Shown: positions 1-14,411 of the stretch, piece after piece | Position numbering within the stretch: the stretch's first letter is position 1 | Layout: each line of letters starts with the position of its first letter | Origin: Patagioenas fasciata | Lineage: Eukaryota; Chordata; Aves; Columbiformes; Columbidae | Length of the DNA stretch: 64,000 nt | Reading direction: 5' to 3' | NCBI RefSeq assembly: GCF_037038585.1 | Contig: NC_092560.1 | Coordinates: 57,014,049-57,078,048, forward strand | Made by a program: the position numbers and the translations under genes | The notes under the pieces: generated by a model | The model's database searches: none | Told to the model about the DNA's origin: nothing | The model's input: only the letters and a program-made list of their open reading frames with translations

Positions 1-1157
1 GTTTTGCATAGATAATACAAAATAGATGTGAGGGCAAATCAGAAAAGTCAGTCGAATGTGGTATTTTGTAAAGAAGTCTAATCCACAAAGGTGCTATGCA
101 GCTATGTAGAGAGATGTTCAATCTCAGTTTTTGGGAAATTCTACTATTAGTTTCAGTGGCAAAAGCAGCTTATCCTGAGAAAATAAAACTTTAGCTTTAA
201 AGAAATGAAGAGACTGGATTGCCTAGAGCAGTAGTGTGCTGGGATACCACAAAGAGAAAGAAAAACTTTGGTACCATAGTTAAATATTGACCAGACAATG
301 TTGGCTCTAAATAGATGACAAAAGGTTGGGTTTTTTTCTAAATAAAATTCATATATGACAGCTGTTGTCTTGAAGAAGAAATGTGGTTTTAATTCAGGTC
401 CAGCTGTTGAAGGGGCTTTCATGCACCTCTCTTTGATCAGAGTGAGTGTTTTTATTTAGGAGGCTGGTTGGTTGCTTAACTGAAAATGCTTTCTGATTGA
501 ATAAAAAAAAATTTCAATCTCCAGACCTTCCTTAAGTCTCTTAGATCTTTCTTTGTACTTGGGGTTAGTTTGCAAGGAGTACCAATCCTTAGGACTCATT
601 TTTAATCAAACCTTGCTGGCAGAAGCAGGTGGAGCCTGTTGCTCTCCACAGTCTCATCCTCTCACATTCCTGGCAGCCCTAATGGGAAAATGGTTTGCAT
701 ACGTCATGGCTGTTATGAAGGGAAGCAGGAATCCTAAATTCCTGATGGTATTACTGAAACTTTTTCAGTAAGGAGCTCAGGTACCACAGCTGTGCATGTG
801 GTGAGCCTGAGGCTGGCAGGATTAGCCCACTGCTTCCTCCGTCCTCTGGTAGCACTTCATCAGTCTCTGCGTGTGGTGGTAATGCATCTGAATAGGCAAG
901 TTTCAGAGCAAAACCAAAATGGATCCCCTGTTTCACCACAGTCAGCTGCTGCTATAGGAGTTCAATGTATTTTTGAACAAACAGCTTATTTATTTCCTAA
1001 TGAGATAAACAGTATGAATAGCTGCAGCTTTGTTTGCTTGATCTCTCTGCTGCATGGAAAACAAAAGTCGCAGCTGCTAGCATGCATAGTATTTACTGCA
1101 ATGATGAGCCAAATTGCTCTACTGGCTGTCAATAATCTTGTTTAGTTTTTCCAGGGG

Positions 1158-1158
1158 A

Positions 1159-1201
<43 letters not shown>

Positions 1202-1203
1202 AA
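1158..1203. repeat. (TA)n microsatellite with A-run
   Basis: A run of ten A's followed by an uninterrupted AT dinucleotide repeat of about 12 units, one interruption (ATTT) and a further TATATA. Intergenic. Confidence 0.95.
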
Positions 1204-1424
1204 GGTTCAAAGATGTTGTAAAAGCCTTTAGTTTGTTCAATGTAGTGTAGCCTGCAGAGTAAAGAAAATCTCCAGCTTCATCCTGTCAAACTGGTTGAGA
1301 AATTTACAAAAGTAATAAAGGGGTATATGAAGTCCAAACAGAAAAAACTGGACAGGAAGAAATACCCTTCAACTAAAACAATCTTATCTCATCAAAAGCA
1401 ATCTCATGACTTAGATATGGACAT

Positions 1425-1475
1425 TAGGAGAACTGAGTTTGATTCTGTCTCAGTTCCCCAGGTACCAAGCTGTAT
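1425..1475 (+). repeat. Possible MIR-like fragment
   Basis: TTAGGAGAACTGAGTTTGAT followed by TCTGTCTCAG resembles the 'ggagacctgggttc-attc-ggctc' part of amniote MIR. It is short and diverged, so chance similarity is possible. Confidence 0.25.
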
Positions 1476-3787
1476 TCCTTTTTCGTTCTCGCAAAGCTAG
1501 CACTTTGAAGTCCTTTGAGTTACTGTGACACTAAGAACTAAATATGCATTTAAGGTGGAGTTTTAGAAAGTAAAAAATGTTTTGATACCATGCAGGTTTA
1601 GACTTAGATGCTGAAAATATCAGATGACTATCTCTGCTAAACAAGCCCTTAGCATAAGAGGAGGATGAGGATGACAACATCATACCTGGGTAAATAGCCC
1701 TTAGTGAGTGTGAGAGGGAGACAATACAGGACGTGTGGCCCCAGATAGATTTAACTGTCTGGTGCTGAAAAGCTGTGCAGGAAGAAACACAGATCTGAAA
1801 CTCAGCAGTCACGTGGCATGTTTACCTTCAAACACCGAACTTCTTGCATCCACCAGCCCTCATCCTGTCCTCCTTCAGCACCCATGGAGTTCAGATGCTT
1901 ACAATATCGGCATCTCTAATATGCAGAAGAGACCATAGTTTATCTGAAGAAGGCTGGAAAAGAAAATTCAGGTTATGCAGCACATCATAGGAATCAAAAT
2001 ACAGTTGGCATGTGTGTTCTAAATGTTTAGGAGTTGGCCTAAGGCAAAAGCCTACGAGACAGTTAAATTGGGCTTTAAAACTTCAATGCCTTCTCATAGC
2101 TGAAACTATCCAGAAAATGAATACTCAAAATCACTTATGAACTTAAGTTTTCAAACCCTTCACTGACGGCAGTGTTGAGCAAACTAAGAGCTGTGCATAG
2201 CGCATTGCATTCTCAGACTGTGGTTGGTGGTTTACATTAGCTGTCCTGACCACAGACAGGGGTAGACCTAAACCGTGGTTGTTATTCAAAGCCTGATACA
2301 AAGCCTGCTTGACACAAGGGATCTCTTGTGTGCAGAGGCATTGAGAAGTGCCTCTCCTCTAATGAAAAGAGCAGGACCAGCTGATGCAGCTACCTTTATA
2401 ATTCAGGTGGCTGTGGACTTCTACTGACACCTGGGTTTTTTACAGGGTCCCACATAAAGCAGTTATTTGGTTTAGGATCTTTGCTATGACATGGAAAGGG
2501 AACAGAAGTGCTCTCTGAAGTCTTAAAATTATATACATTTATTTATTGCATGTACCACAAAGACAAAGCCTGCAGTAAATAAAGGAGCAGCTCTAACCCT
2601 GCTTCAAAGCAATCTTAATTGATCTCTTGCTTTCTCTCATTCCCTTCTGTATACTGGGGTAGTATGTCTCTAATAACCACATGCATCTGGTATAAAGACT
2701 GTGCAACACATTTATCAGGTGAGCGACTATGAAGGAATCAATCAGCGACACAGCGTGTGTGCAATGATGCTGTGCTGATGGCAGCTGTAGAGAAATCTCC
2801 CTTACAAAGCTGTGCCTCTTAAAGGGGAAAAAAAAACCAAAAGCTTGAGAAGCAGTAAATGGGAGGCTATTTAAACAACCTTTATTTGAATCACAGTGTT
2901 CAGGTTTGGAAATGAGATTGGAGATGCAGTTTGAGGGGAAAAAAATGCCATGGAAAAATAAGTGAACAATCTGGAATCTTGCTGTCCAGCTGGATTGCAG
3001 GAACTCGACCTATTTATCTTACCCAAGAGAAGATTAAGATATGGTTTAATCATGTGGTGACAGAAATCTGATAGCCACTCAGACCACTTTTTTGTCTAGC
3101 AGGCAAAGCCAGCTGCTGGCAAAGGAGACGAATCACTGGAAGCTGGCGTGTGTTAAGTTCAGGCTGCATGATGGAGCAGCTGCATCAGCTGGTTTCATTC
3201 ACTCTTTGTACTTGCAGGTACCTCACTGGGGACCAGGACCTGACGAAATGTCACCATTACAAGGCAGGGATGTGCTGTGTGTGCTGGGAGCTGCACACAC
3301 AGCTTAATGTCACAGGTCCTACCCTTAAGGGTACTTAATGATATGTGCAATTCACTTTGGTTTAGCTTTGCTTAAGAATGGCTGGTCCTTTGGCAAATGA
3401 TGGGTGGGGGTGTGGAGTGAAGGAGAGGGAGATGCTCTTTGAAAGGGCTTTTTCTATTACAGTAATTTTCAAACCATAAAGCAGTAGGGTTATTTATTGC
3501 AAAATAGTGAAGTATTTTCTTTGCAGGGAAAAAGCTTTCTGTCTCTATTTATAGTAACAGCCTCCAGTCTGTTCTTGTTTAACCTTCTGTGTTGTTTGGT
3601 TCCTTCCTCACATGCTTATAGGAGGGAAAGGACATGCTGGATTTAGGGATGCTGGTAGTCACATCCCTCCTAATGCCAATGTGGGGTTCTGGGCTTGTGA
3701 GCCACATGGGGAGGGGAGATGGGGCTGCAGCACTCCGACCATTGCATTGTGCTGTCCACAGCAGCTCTTGTGTGTCACCCTGCATTA

Positions 3788-3872
3788 ACAGCATGACCTT
3801 GGCCCTGTTTTCCTGGTCTCTATTCAGACAGTGGGGTATAATTGCACGTGTGCCTCACTCTGTTTTTTGATG
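3788..3872 (+). repeat. Possible ancient MIR/CORE-SINE remnant
   Basis: AGCATGACCTTGGCCCTGTT followed by TTCCTGGTCTC and CAGACAGTGGGGTATAATTG has the order and spacing of the MIR 3' half (gtgtgaccttggg ... ctcagtttcc ... taaaatggggataat). Identity is moderate and there is no clear end. Confidence 0.4.
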
Positions 3873-5212
3873 TGCACAACCCTCATCAGCTGTGCCGCCA
3901 GTGAGGTGAGTGTGTTCAGAAGGACTGGGCTGGTCTGCTTCTTGTACCCAAAATATGGGCTTGGGTTACCTTCTCCTCCCATCATCAGGTAGCTGAGTTT
4001 GACAGAGTTGGTTCACTGTGTTAGTCAGTGTGGCTGTGTCCAGCCAGGGGAGAAGACACCTCTGTTGCAGGAAGGGATGGGTGCAGCTCATGGAGGCAGG
4101 CTCCTGCTGTCTGCTCTTGCATATGACAGCTGTGTGCACAGATGTGTGCAATTAGTGTGCATTTTCAAACATGTATCTTTCGTTACATGTACATCAGGTA
4201 ACTTCACATTTGGATGGCCTCACCAGCTCCTGGAGCTTGCACTTCGTGTACTGCTCTTCCCCCTCCCTAAAGAAGGCAAGTACAGCTCTTGTTCAGCAGC
4301 TGCAAATCCTTCCTCCTGTGCTCAGTGCTTAGACACTCCCCACAACCAACAACTGGAGCATGGCCTGGTCTCTTCTCCCAGTTTCTTGCTCTCTGGGTGA
4401 CACCACAGGGAAGTCCCTGTGTGCCTCTGCTTCTAGCACTGGGAAAAACTCCCCCTGGCCAGCAGGAAAGTTTTGCAGTTTGTCCAGAGACATGCCAGAG
4501 CATTGTGCTGGGCTGTGTGATGATGTGTGGTGTCACAGCATCCCACCTCACAGGCTTGCAGGGACTCCTTCTCAGCAGGAGGTGAACACTTGACATAAAC
4601 AATTATGCCTTTCTGCAAGCCACAGAGCTTATGATGCTGGTTGTCTTCTGCTCTGGTGTTTTTCCTGAAGTTCCCAGCTGAGCCTACTCCTGCATGGGTA
4701 GATACATATGTGGGTTTTTTCTCTCCCAGCTGGCTGCTTTTCACATAACTATTAGAAATTCAGGCTCTTCAGTGGGGTCATATTTGGCTCAGGGGTTCAA
4801 AAGTTAGAAGACAGATGTGTAGGCAGCTGATATTCTTGTGTGGGTGTGTTTCGCGGCAGCGAGGGGCACAGGGACTCCACTGCTTACAAATAGCAGCCAT
4901 CTCCTGGACCCCAGAGGAAAGAGCTGCTTAGCCAGAGGCATCATTTCCTTGGCATGCACTGTCCAGGAAAGAAGCATGATAGTTCCCAGTGCATCTCAAA
5001 TACTAAAGGAATGGCAGATGCCCTCCTGAGGGGCTCTGCCTCCCATCCCCTAGAATCAGGCAGCTGTGGGAATGGCCAAGGTGTCTTGTGGAATGGGAAG
5101 AGGATCAGAGCAGTGAGTGCCACCCTCCATTACGCTTGCATTTAATTAAACAAGTTAGTTTGTGTATGTAGAAGGAGCATGCTTAGGATACAGTACGTCA
5201 GCTGTGTTTTAC

Positions 5213-5262
5213 TTTGTTGTTGTTGTTGGTTTAGTTTGTGGTTTTGTTTGCTTGTTTTTTGT
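5213..5262. repeat. T/G-rich (TTG)n tract
   Basis: About five exact TTG units followed by irregular TTTG/TTTTG repeats to about 5262. Intergenic simple repeat. Confidence 0.9.
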
Positions 5263-8200
5263 AAGAATACTTTTTTTAGGAGAAGAGAATATCTGTAACG
5301 CTTCCAGTTTTGCTGCATGTCACTGATATAAGCCACCCTCAGGTGCAATCAGCTAATGAGATCTCAGTGAAACATATCAAAAATGGTGTGTCTGGGATTG
5401 CCTTGAAGTTAAGCATGAAACTCTCATGGAAACACACATGTGAGGAAAGAGAAGGGGGAAGTGTTTCAAGGAAATTTAGAGAAAAACAGGAGAAAAAAGT
5501 TGAAAAGGAGATTATTACAATCTGGCACAGGGTTTTGACACTACTTAGCAGGGATACAACCTCCTGCTCTGTCCTCTGATGTCCGTTGTCCCCCAGTGCT
5601 GTAGGCATCTGGGTCTCCATGCTGAAAAGAGTTGGAGGAGCTGGGAGGACTAAGGACAGAGAGAAAGAAATGGAAGAAATCCAAGGAACAAAGCCTTATT
5701 CAAAAAACGTCTCAACCACTGTTGCTCTGGAAAGGATTAAAGAGCTACAAATCTCAACCAAACCCCCCGCACTGTGACTGCAGGCTGTCATGTACCAGTG
5801 TTTCAGGCTGTGCAGTTGCTCTCCTGCTTGTGTAGTGCTGCAGCAGATTTCCCTGAGCTCAGCCAGAATAGCTGCTCATTGCTAAATGGAGCCTATAGGC
5901 TGGGGTGCCAGCTGCTCTGAAGTCACCAGAGGCATGGGTCCCCCTGGAAAACCACCAGTGCCTGAGGCTGAAATGCACCTCCAAAAGTCTCCCTGGTGGT
6001 ACCAGCAGCAGCTGTGGTGGGAGGGAAACCTGCTGTGTGCCTGTGGGTTGCCCCAGAGCATCGCTGACTCCACCGCCCCTTCGCTTGGAGCCAGCCAGCA
6101 CAGGACAGAGTGGTCTGTATATTTAAAGGGTCTTTAAATCCTGCTTCCAAAATGGGAGCAGAGTCCTATGCTGTCTGCAGCAAACTGCAGCGACTGACCT
6201 GCAACAGCCAACAGCACTGCAAGGTCAGGGCAGATGTGGTGCCAGGCAGTGTGCCCACAGCAGGTCCACAGGAACCATCCTGTGCGTCCTGTGGGAGCCA
6301 TAAGACCCAGGTTGTCTCCTAGTGCCCTCCTCCGTGGTTAATAATTAGTATGAATGAGCACCATTAGCATTCAAACAATTTATCTACTAGACTGTCGAAG
6401 CTGAAAGAGTCTTTAGTGGCATGACTTGTAACTGAACTTGTCCTGTTGTGGTTTTTTTTTGTTTTGTTTTCTTTTTTCACCTGCAGGTGGGCAAAGCAAC
6501 TCTCAAATTCACATTTACTAGAAGTGTTTGATAGCATTATCCCTTTTTTTACCACCAAAATGCCTTGTGCAAGCCCCACCTTCACAAATATTAACACCTC
6601 CTGGTGCTTCTCACTGTTCTGCAGCTGTCCAGGAACGCCCTTTTAAAATATGTTGCTGCAGATCCCATTCAGCCCTCGTGTCTGACTCAGGTGGCTTCAA
6701 GCCTCAGGCCTTCTGCTTCACTGGATTTGCCAGTCCCAGCACTCTGCAAGCAGGGACACTGCTGAGGCCCTGGCGCTGTTTTCCCATGGGACAGCTGCAG
6801 CAGCAGTGCTGGAGCTCCTCAGCTCCAGATGGGTTCTTACACAAGCTGCCAGGCAGGAGGAAGCCTGGGTGGCAATGCAGGATGTTTCTCTGGCAGGTTG
6901 ATGGGCTGCCAACATCCTCAGGGCTTCATGTTTGGTGAGCAGCAAAAATCACAACTGTGTGCAACGGTGATGTTGTGTGGGGACTAGCTGGGGGTTACAG
7001 GGAGCAGGGTGAGGTTTTGGGCTATATCTGTGCTCTTGCTTACCCCCAGCCAACTTTAAAAGCCTGGTGGTGTATTTTTAGATACATTTGGACAATTTTC
7101 TGCTGCCTCTCTGCAGAGTCCTGCAGCTCTCCTTGTAGTCACAGCCCTCCCTAGCAACACTAATGGTGTTTTTTTTCCTGGGGAACAGATGTTCGGGTTT
7201 GGCTCCTTTCAGCAAAAGGTGTCCTCACGGTGGTACTCAACCTTGCCTCTGCTGTACTGGATTCAGGGAGAACAGATGTGAAATCCCAGTGCCTTCCCTT
7301 CACCTCCCCAGCAGCTGCCCAGTAGCAGGCAGTGGGTTCCCACTGCTTTCTGGGGACAGGTCTAGCACCCGTGGGGACCCTCACCGCAGGGGCACTGTCA
7401 GCTGCACTGTGACCCCAGGCTGCACAACCTGCTGCCATTCTGCTGGTGCAGGACTGTGGACGAGTGGCTGGGCTGGTCACTGGCTGCTGCAATGGTATTT
7501 TGTATGTTCATGGCAGATGGGAAACGTTGCTCTGGGCAAAAGATAACCTCTACACATTCACTTCAGTATAGAGCAGCATATTATTGTGAAAAAAAAGATC
7601 AACAGGTGAAAAAAAACCCTTTGAAACAGGCTTCATATCCAAAACTCCATATTGCATTTCGTGTATCATTATGGGGCTAGTTTGTGTGTGGCCTGATAGA
7701 GTCATATACAGACCACTCTGACTCTGGTAAATTGAAATTTCCTCTACAGGGTAGAATTTTGTGCCTGACTTCAAAAAAAGGGAGGGAAGGGGCATTTAAT
7801 TGTGGGTCTCTGGAAATCCAGTGAATTACTCTGAAAGCATTAGCGAGAGTGGGTATGAATCACTCCTTTCTCCTTCATGCTGCTTCAGCTGAACTGCTCC
7901 AGTGTTCAGCTTCATTAATAATTAATACAGTGGAGAAGCAGAGCTCAGCTGCATTGTCTTCTGTCACAGCCAAAGGGGAGAGCCTGTCTGCAGATCTGCA
8001 CAGCCACTCTTACGTCAAAGCTCTGGAAAAGACAGCTGGGTGTGCAAGGGAAGTAAACAAAATCTGTGCCTCTTGGTGTAGCTAACAGTGGTAGGTGAGA
8101 AAGGTGAGTGCACCATCCAAGGTGAAGTGAAGGCTCCCCAGGAGGAGGAAACAAGCACGCAATAGAAAACACAACCTTGACATCTGCAGCAAGGATCACA

Positions 8201-10374
8201 CAGCAACATAACCGCACTTGTTAGAGCAGAGGGAAGCACAGGGACCCTGAAGATCCCTTATTTAACAGCTAAAAAAGCGTGAGGTTATTCATGAGGCAGG
8301 TTACAGCAACATGAAGGACTAGCCAAGCACTGGTACCCTGTGACTTCCTGGAACTGCTCTGTGAAAGTGCCCAGCTGCGCTGCTTGCCTGGCCCCCACCT
8401 CCCACCTGGGCAGCCATGGGCAGGGCTGATGGATGGGGCAAGGCAGTGCAGGAGGGGTATAATCCGGGCTGAAGAAGCATTTCCCAGTGAGTATCTGAGT
8501 GCAGACTATGATGGTGGATGGTTGGATACTGGGAGCACCCTTAGAGTAGAGGTAAGGCTTTGTGTCCAGAAAATGTTTCGAGAGAGGGGCCACAGCTTGC
8601 TCACAAGACAAGGGAGGGACCTCCTGCTGTCACAGTTCTGGGATGTGGAAAGGAAAAATTCCTTGGACGAACATCTATGGGACAGCTCCCGTGGTGTAAA
8701 TCAGACCCTGGTGAACAGCAGTGGTGAAGAGATTAACCATGGGCACGGCAGATTTGGATCCTATTTTAGTCCATCTACAATTTATTTCATCATCTCACCA
8801 AGAATAAAGTAGCAACTTCTGATACAGAAGGAAGTTAACGTCTGCTTACTGTGAGCAATATTTGTGTCAAGGTGTTGGGTTGGTGTTTTGTCACCGGCTA
8901 ACAAACTTCAGTACAGCATGGGGTTTGTTGTATACGTCTCTGAGTTAAGGCTTTCCAAACAAGATTTTACCTTACAGAAATCACTATTGCTTACTGAACT
9001 CTTGAAACTAGTACCTTAGGAAAGCTTATTATGTTTCTATCAGTGAGAAATGTATAGAATAATCTATGCTTGGTGTGAAAAAAAAACAAAACAAAACATT
9101 TATACGTATATATACTCATAAATATGTCTATATACACATCCTTTTTTACTTGTTGAGATGAGGTAGCTCTGTGTGGGTGAAGATGTTTCTCTTACGGAGC
9201 AGTTGCACCAAGCAGAAAAGAGTTGCGCCACACAGCTCATTAATGGCCAGGCCACTGAGCCCACCTGGAGCAATTCAAGCAGTTGTCAGGAGTGAACGTC
9301 TGGTCAGACTATCTATAAAAAAATGACCTTCCTTGCAAAAGTCTCAACAGGAGAGAACATATGAAAGTTTATTGACAGCTTCAATGCAAAGTCTGCTGGC
9401 TTTGACTAAGCTCACCACTGGCAGCCATGCAAGCTATGGTGGGGGACTACGCACTGGTGTTGCGGGTCCCTCTGTTCCAGATATGCTGGGAAGGCATGGA
9501 TGGCTGCAGCATTGAAGTGCAGTCCTGACCCACTATTCCCCTTGCTCTGGACACAATTAGCAAAATGCACATGCCTTAGAAACAAGATTTAAGACAATTA
9601 AATATCTAAACACAAGTAATTATAAACACACACAAAAGCTAAGATGTTCCTGTGTTATATATGAGGAACACAGCTCACATGTTCCTTAAAATTGCTCGCA
9701 ATAACAGAGCCATGGGAAAATCACTCAACAGAACTAACTCTGCCTGGACTTCAAAAGTATTCCAGACACTCCATATTGGAATGATCAGGAAAGTCTTGGA
9801 TCAAACAGGTGATGAAATTTTAATGATTAAAATAGACTTTTTAATTTAACACTCAGTTGAGATCAATGGGGCAAACTCACAGCCCTGTTGCTTGTGTGTT
9901 CACCATAGCTGCAGGAGAAGTGGCCTGGCCAGGGAGTCACAGAGGCTGGTTGTGCGAACTGGAGTGTGTGGTCAAATACTCCAAATACTGCCTCATATTC
10001 TCCTTTTTTTTTTTTTTTCTTCAGTGTAAATGAAGAGATAGAGCAGAACAGGCTCTCTGATAAAAACAGCACAAAATTGAAGAACTCTATCATTGTTTCT
10101 GTCTGGTTTTTGTTCATTATGAAGTCATTGGCAGTAACTTTTGACAGGCCCATCTTAAAAACTGCTAAGGTTAATAAGTTTATTGGATGTTAGTGGTGAG
10201 TCCCTGTGCAGCCTGGAATTTGCTGCAGCAGCTGTGGTAAAGGGATGGACACCTCTCTACCACTGCTCTCCGGGGACTCACTGCCAGCATTGTTGCTCAA
10301 ACCCTTCTTTACTCAAGCTCCCTTTGGCTCAAATAATGCACGTTAGTCAGAGCACTTTTAATAACAGAGTGGCT

Positions 10375-10412
10375 GTTTATTTGTTTGTTTGTTTGTTTGT
10401 TTGTTTGTTTTT
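10375..10412. repeat. (TTTG)n tetranucleotide microsatellite
   Basis: About eight near-perfect TTTG units. A short plus-strand open frame across it (LFVCLFVCLF) is an artefact of the repeat. Confidence 0.96.
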
Positions 10413-11945
10413 GTAGCACCAAGCCTATCATATGGGCAGAGTGCTAAGGGCTGTCATTGTGGCTGCGTTAGCAGCCTATTCATTTTCCCAGCTTCTGCAC
10501 CCTCACTCCCAAACATGTTACCTCCAATCTTTACTCTTTTTCCTGTCACGGTCCGAGAAAGGGATTAAATATCGCCTCCCATTCTGGTAGCTGTGCTTTA
10601 ACAAAATCCCTTCTCCGTAGCAGCACTCAACCTCTGGTAGCAGGAAAGGGGCTGGAAGATTTGCAGAGCCAGAGGGGCTGCAGTCTCAGTCTGCCCTCCC
10701 TTCAAATCCACTTTTCTAGCAGCTCTGCAGAACTTGTCAACTGTATTTTAACTGCAGTTCATCATATTCATCACATTTCATTATCACATCTCACACCTTT
10801 CCTCTGAGTACTCCCCACACTCTCACAATTTTGCTGCACACATGGGTCATTTTCTTTTAGGCTGGGACATTAAATTGCTGTTGTTTTCATGGTCCCACAA
10901 GGCTTCTTTCTTTGTATTTGATATGTTGTCACTTTGATACCCTTGCACCTTCCACTTCCTTGGTTAAGCAGCGCAAAGCATGTTGTTCTGCTCTTTTTGC
11001 TGTTGCTAGGATGGGGCAAATCACCTGTGTCATATTATGTTATTTGGAATGGATAGCAAGTGATACGGGTGGATAGATGCATAACAGGCAAACTTCTTAT
11101 CCTCATGGTGCTGAGTGTTCCAGAAACATCCTCCTCAGATATTCCTTACAGGTAAACTTCATTCAACAGCAAGTATTTTCAACCATAAAGAGTATATTTG
11201 ATGTTGCATTAGGAATAAAGCTTGCAGCATTTGTGCAAAGAGATTTTAGCCCAATTCTCTCATCAGAGCATAAGCTGGCTCACTCCAGGTACCAGGAGGT
11301 GCAAGGTTCCCTCTGATGACTCTGGATGAAGTAGATATCAAGCATGTGGAATCTCTGACCTGCATGCTGTACCCCTGGGGCACCTACCTCTCCCACAGCA
11401 CAGTCATCTGCAGGGAACATTGACCATGACTCAACCATTGCAACCAACGCAAAACCCAGTATCACCAACAACATCGTCACTGAAGCTGGATTTGTGCAAA
11501 GACATGGAAATGTGCGCTGAAATGACTAATGTTTGGGTGCCTGTTTCCTTTCCCTATGTCTGCAAAGAAAAGGGGCAGGCAAATTCTCAAACAGTGGAGA
11601 TGATGCTCATAAGAGAATATAGAAGCAAATCCAGCATAAATAGCATGCTGTCATCACGTATTTCTACCCACCCAGATGGGTGTATCTGTATTCACATTGA
11701 CAGTATTCACGTCTCTGTATATCCACGTCTCTGTACAGGATGGAGTGGGATGGTTCACTGTGCGTGCACACAGGGTCTCTGCTTTTCACTGAGCATGGGG
11801 CTGTGGTCCATCAGTACAAGGATGACACCTCGCATGGAAGCACCCAGCAGCCTTCTCTGCTGCCTGAAGAACGGCAACCAGAACAAAAGCCTGTGGAGGT
11901 AAAAAGTTCAGCTGGTCTTGGCAGATGTCAGCACAGGAGAAATGT

Positions 11946-12003
11946 AAAAACAAAGAAACAAAAACAAAACCAAGCCAAACCAAACCGAACCAACAACAAA
12001 AAA
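11946..12003. repeat. A/C-rich (CAAAC/CCAAA) tract
   Basis: Nearly purely A and C on the plus strand, with CAAACC-type units and three or four interrupting G's. Simple repeat in intergenic DNA. Confidence 0.9.
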
Positions 12004-14366
12004 TGTAAAATACAACCAAATACATCCCAAGTGCCCAGGTATAACCATGGGATAGCTTAAGGAGCCCCAGCCGTGTCGAAACTTGTCAAGGTTGGTCCTA
12101 AGTGCAGAAAAAGCTGGTGGTCCACTTGGAAAGGGATGAAACCTGGGCTCAAGCCCATATTCTCAGCTGTATCTGTTCAGTGGAGGCAAGAGCATCTTCT
12201 GCCTGCCTTAGAGCTATTCGCATGTACCTGGAAGAGAGTCAGGGTAGAGCAGTGCCTGCGCCAGGCAGATGTTTACCACTACCTGCAATGATACTGTAAA
12301 ATCTTTTACGTGAGTTGGCTTATGCTCCGAAACCCTGCTTGATCCTACTGCTGATCAGAACATATTTGCAGAGATAGCCACAACCAGAATGGGTTTGAGT
12401 GGTATGTATTGAGAAAAGAAGAGGCATTCCTGCTGACACCATGCCTAACTGTGGGCTGTCTCAGTGGGAGCGCTGAGCCTGGCCCAGCTGGCACCAGGTA
12501 TGTGGTCACTAAGCCAGGTCAGTCGGTCTCCCTAGAAGTGCTGTGGGAGAAGTTCTACAGGGGTTCAGATCCAGGTGCACACCCCAGCCTGGCAAAACAG
12601 TCTGTGAGCTGAGGCTAAGCAAGTAATTGCACATGGGCACTGAGATACAATATAGATGGGGCCAACTGAGTAACTGCAGAGAACAATTAACAGGAGCATT
12701 TCAAGCAGAAAACAGAGGCCCTGGACACAGAGTGGCATGGAATCATGGCAGTACATTCTGACAGGAGTCTTTGTAGTGTTGCACAGGGAGAGGCTATACA
12801 AGGCACTGGTGAAGTGAAAGAGAGAGAAGGGCACTGCTGTGCAAGCTGGCTTCCTCTGTCTCCTGGAGACAGCCCAGGGCTTTGCCCTATCTCATGATGG
12901 GATCTCCCAACCAAAGGAATTTCCTCTGCAGCCTGGGTTCCTCCTGGAGCATGGGAAAACATGTGCTTGTTGCCAAATTATGGCTGGGTGCCTAAGTGCT
13001 AGTCCTGGATATCCTCCCAGTATTTAATTAGAGACAGTAATGAAAATAGCATGCTGTTCTCTGCTGCTGAAATGAGCAGGGAGCTGCCCAGCCAGCAGAG
13101 ATCATGCCACCACATCTCCAGGACACTCATGACTAACTCTTCAGCAAAACACCTGACACAGAGCAAGACACTCTTTGATAAATCCCATCTGTGTCTGAAA
13201 GGATTTCTTCTCCTAAACTGGAGAGAAAAGCAAAAAAGGAGGGAAGGATAGGGAAAAAATGATGGTCATAAGATGTGTTTTCCTTTTGCGATGTATAAGA
13301 GAAATGACTGCGTGTGCCAGCTACTGCCCTAATAAGCAAGTTTGCTGACCTGGATCTGAGTCTCTGTGTTAAGATGTGAATTGTGCAGCATGGACCATTG
13401 AACAAGCAATTTGAGGGCACGTGTGTGCAGCAAGTCACAGCTAAGACAGTGCAGGTGCTCCCCCCGGGGCAATGTACACTGTGACATCCGCCTTTCTGTG
13501 TCGCGGGTGCAGCCATACAGACCTGCAAGTAGGACACATGTCTTAGGGCCCCACCATTTCAGGGAACTGCTCCATGCAGGGCTCCTCTGGTCCATGCCCA
13601 GCCCTGGCAGCCAGCACACCTCTCCAAGTACTGAATGCCTTGAGGAATACTCAGCAAGCGAGGGAAGCAGACTGTGAACCATGAGGTGGGGATCCCACAT
13701 TGACAGCCAGCCTCAGGTGGATTCTACCTTGAAAAATCCCCCATCTCACTTGCATGACACATAAAATCCATCGAGCGCATACACTATCTGAACCAGGGAT
13801 GTACAAGAGCACAGACACACGACCTGTGAATCACCTGCTACTCCTGCCTCCAATGAATCCCCTGATATGCTGATGACAAGCTAACGCAAAACTATGTGAA
13901 GCAATGACTGATACCTCCCACCCTCAACTCTCACCTATATCTCCTGGGTATGCGGAGGTAGCTTGACAAGAAAGGAAGGCATGAAGGGAGGCTTATGAAA
14001 GGATGAGCTTTTAAAGGAAGGAAAAATAAGGTTGTGTGCAATTTTCTGCTTTCTCGCTGTGACACGTGACAACCTGAATAGAACAAGCAACGACAGGGAA
14101 AGGCAAGCTTCATTAGTCTGTACCAAATCATGCTGGGCTCTCAGGTGAGTGTGTGCAACACCGATTAAAGCAGTGGGAGCTCTGCCAGCCTTTTCCAAGG
14201 CAGAATCGCAACACTGCTTTGCCCAGTTTTGGTGATGGTCATCAGAGTGAGCATGGCAGAACCCAGCCCTGGGTTGCTGATGTCCAGGCCACTTTGTGCT
14301 GGCCAGATCCAGCTCCCTTGTGCTGTGGAGAAAAGCTTGTTCCCAAGCTGTTAGTCTTCTGGACTT

Positions 14367-14411
14367 AAATCACCTGCTCAACTTCACAAAATCACCTGCT
14401 CAACTTCACAA
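14367..14411. repeat. 22-bp perfect tandem duplication
   Basis: A 22-bp unit (core TCACCTGCTCAACTTCACAA) occurs twice in tandem without mismatch. It looks like a recent slippage or duplication event in intergenic DNA. Confidence 0.95.

Larger units (their letters stand above)
1..10374. other. Intergenic, no gene recognised
   Basis: Both strands were read. There are only short open frames with no recognisable domain, a (TA)n and a (TTG)n repeat, and two faint MIR-like stretches. An acceptor-like pyrimidine run ending CACCTGCAG lies at about 6460-6487 on the plus strand, but no exon with a conserved frame follows. The region is downstream of RAB3C. Confidence 0.7.

Noticed and set aside
3320-3333. 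14-bp perfect palindrome TACCCTTAAGGGTA
   Set aside because: This length is expected by chance in 64 kb, and there is no supporting context.
6460-6487. Strong splice-acceptor-like pyrimidine tract ending CACCTGCAG
   Set aside because: The frames that follow are short and unlike any family, and no partner donor or exon was found.
11420-11902. 160-codon plus-strand open frame
   Set aside because: There is no recognisable domain or composition typical of a protein, and it lies beside a simple repeat with no splice or promoter context.
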